64,000 bases of DNA, taken from positions 1,861,941 through 1,925,940 of the forward strand of contig NZ_RQJO01000007.1 of the NCBI RefSeq assembly GCF_003858635.1, read 5' to 3'. Positions 63,188-64,000 of the stretch are shown one piece after another; positions within the stretch are counted from its first letter, which is position 1, and each line of letters begins with the position of its first letter. The translations under genes and the position numbers were made by a program. This DNA comes from Larkinella rosea. GTDB lineage: Bacteria; Bacteroidota; Bacteroidia; Cytophagales; Spirosomataceae. The notes below the pieces were generated by a model that saw only the letters and a program-made list of their open reading frames with translations, was not told the origin of the DNA and did not search any database.

Positions 63188-64000
63188 TTAGGCAATCTTA
63201 AAAACCCAAACCGGTTTTCCGGCCAGTTGCTGACGCAGTTTTTCGGGTATACTCACTTCGATGCCCGTGCCAGTTTTCTTCCATTTTAGCGCTTGCTTCG
63301 TTCCCAGAATCATCAGCGTGGCTTTCGGTTGAGCAGGCGCAATGGGGAGCGTAACCAGCGCCGGAAGCATGGTTTCAGTTTCGGTCGCCAGGTAGGAGGC
63401 ATAAGCGGTTTTTCCTTTCGACGTGAAGGCCCACTGGTTTTGCCGATATGGCGCCAGCGGTTTTGTTCCGTAAACAGACTCGCCATTGATTTGCATCCAG
63501 TCGCCGATTTCCTTCAGACGCGTATAGGCCTCTTCGTGCCACTCACCGTCCGGGCCAGGCGCGATGTTGAGCAGCAGATTGCCGTTTTTAGCCACAATAT
63601 CGACCAGCGTCTGCACGAGTTTACGGGCTGGTTTGAAATTTTCTTTCGGAATATACGACCAGCTATCGCCCATCGTCAGGCAGGTTTCCCACGGAATCGG
63701 CATGTAATGATCGGGAATCTGCTGCTCCGGCGTCACGTAATTTTCAAACTCGCCCGATACCGTCCGGTCAACGACCAGCAGACCCGGCTGGTTTTGCCGC
63801 CCCATTCCGGCAATTCGGCCCATATCGACATCCTGACTGTAGGGAATCGTGCGTTGCCAGCTCACCGTCGAGTCAATTGTACTGGCCGGACGCACCCAGC
63901 CGCCATCCAGCCACAAAATATCCACTTTTCCGTAACCGGTCATCAATTCCTGAATCTGGTTGTAGGTGAAGTCCTGATACTTCTTCCACATGTCTGGGTA
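63188..64000 (-). CDS. Alpha-L-fucosidase, GH29 (partial, C-terminal part)
   Basis: The frame is open to the right edge (YPDMWKKYQDFTYNQIQELM), so the start of the gene lies outside. Visible are the GH29 parts YGKVDILWLDGGWV, whose Asp is the catalytic nucleophile, QIPDHYMPIPWETCLTMGDS, KLVQTLVDIVAKNGNLLLNI and the C-terminal GDWMQINGESVYGTKPLAPY. It removes fucose from glycans. Its stop at 63188 lies 17 bases before the esterase start, so both form one unit for breaking down a fucosylated, esterified glycan. Confidence 0.93.
   Translation of the reverse strand, partial: YPDMWKKYQDFTYNQIQELMTGYGKVDILWLDGGWVRPASTIDSTVSWQRTIPYSQDVDMGRIAGMGRQNQPGLLVVDRTVSGEFENYVTPEQQIPDHYMPIPWETCLTMGDSWSYIPKENFKPARKLVQTLVDIVAKNGNLLLNIAPGPDGEWHEEAYTRLKEIGDWMQINGESVYGTKPLAPYRQNQWAFTSKGKTAYASYLATETETMLPALVTLPIAPAQPKATLMILGTKQALKWKKTGTGIEVSIPEKLRQQLAGKPVWVFKIA

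Noticed and set aside
1-64000. tRNA, rRNA, prophage or insertion sequence genes
   Set aside because: No cloverleaf-like sequence, ribosomal RNA stretch, integrase or transposase was recognised by reading; a tRNAscan-SE or Rfam run would settle the small RNAs.

Overview
The window looks like chromosome of a Bacteroidota bacterium, order Cytophagales, most like the Spirosoma/Larkinella group (Spirosomataceae). This is inferred from the gene families (DUF2723 membrane protein, two-component propeller kinase with Y_Y_Y domain, FecR-type anti-sigma remnant, PA0069-type radical SAM protein, split transketolase, Spy-like stress protein behind an ECF sigma factor), from moderate GC, and from Bacteroidota-type -7 boxes (TAnnTTTG) before several genes. 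No rRNA, tRNA, CRISPR array, intact insertion sequence or prophage was seen. Both edges cut genes: a sensor kinase on the left and an alpha-L-fucosidase on the right.

Layout. 0-6.5 kb: propeller histidine kinase, a decayed FecR gene, a secreted TIM-barrel-like protein of unknown family and a sparse 0.58-kb gap. 6.5-13.9 kb: DUF2723 protein, small membrane protein, M3 peptidase, FkbM methyltransferase, beta-barrel protein. 13.9-17.2 kb: a plus-strand run with a phosphorylase-like protein, a zinc-ribbon protein and two DUF1801 proteins. 17.2-21.9 kb: an accessory stretch with two nucleotidyltransferase loci (one with a small partner and a frameshifted methyltransferase-like gene, one a MntA/HepT pair whose HepT is broken) around a nucleoside transporter. 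21.9-28.6 kb: mutS, a lipoprotein, a SpoU methyltransferase, a histone-H1-like protein and a histidine kinase. 28.6-36.1 kb: a giant ThuA/cupredoxin fusion and a Gfo/Idh/MocA oxidoreductase divergent from an AraC regulator, then a sigma-54 response regulator. 36.2-47.6 kb: hydrolase, radical SAM protein, ABC ATPase, sucC, M48 and M23 peptidases, FAH-family enzyme, Bcp and split transketolase. 47.7-49.4 kb: sigma/anti-sigma/Spy-like cluster. 49.4-57.2 kb: a possible cAMP neighbourhood with a membrane cyclase, an HD protein and a transporter/HEAT/cNMP-binding fusion, interleaved with a carotenoid-type FAD enzyme. 57.2-64 kb: IcmF, a secreted esterase and a fucosidase.

The most unusual signals are: (1) three genes broken by single small changes (FecR, methyltransferase-like, HepT), HepT also lacking its catalytic histidine; (2) long hairpins between genes built from short repeated words, including a two-copy family about 31 kb apart; (3) the cyclase and cNMP-regulated transporter neighbourhood; (4) a five-part ThuA/dehydrogenase/HEAT/CARDB/cupredoxin lipoprotein; (5) a candidate small RNA near 39.2 kb. 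Positions of motifs inside proteins were counted by eye and are approximate unless a single residue is named.
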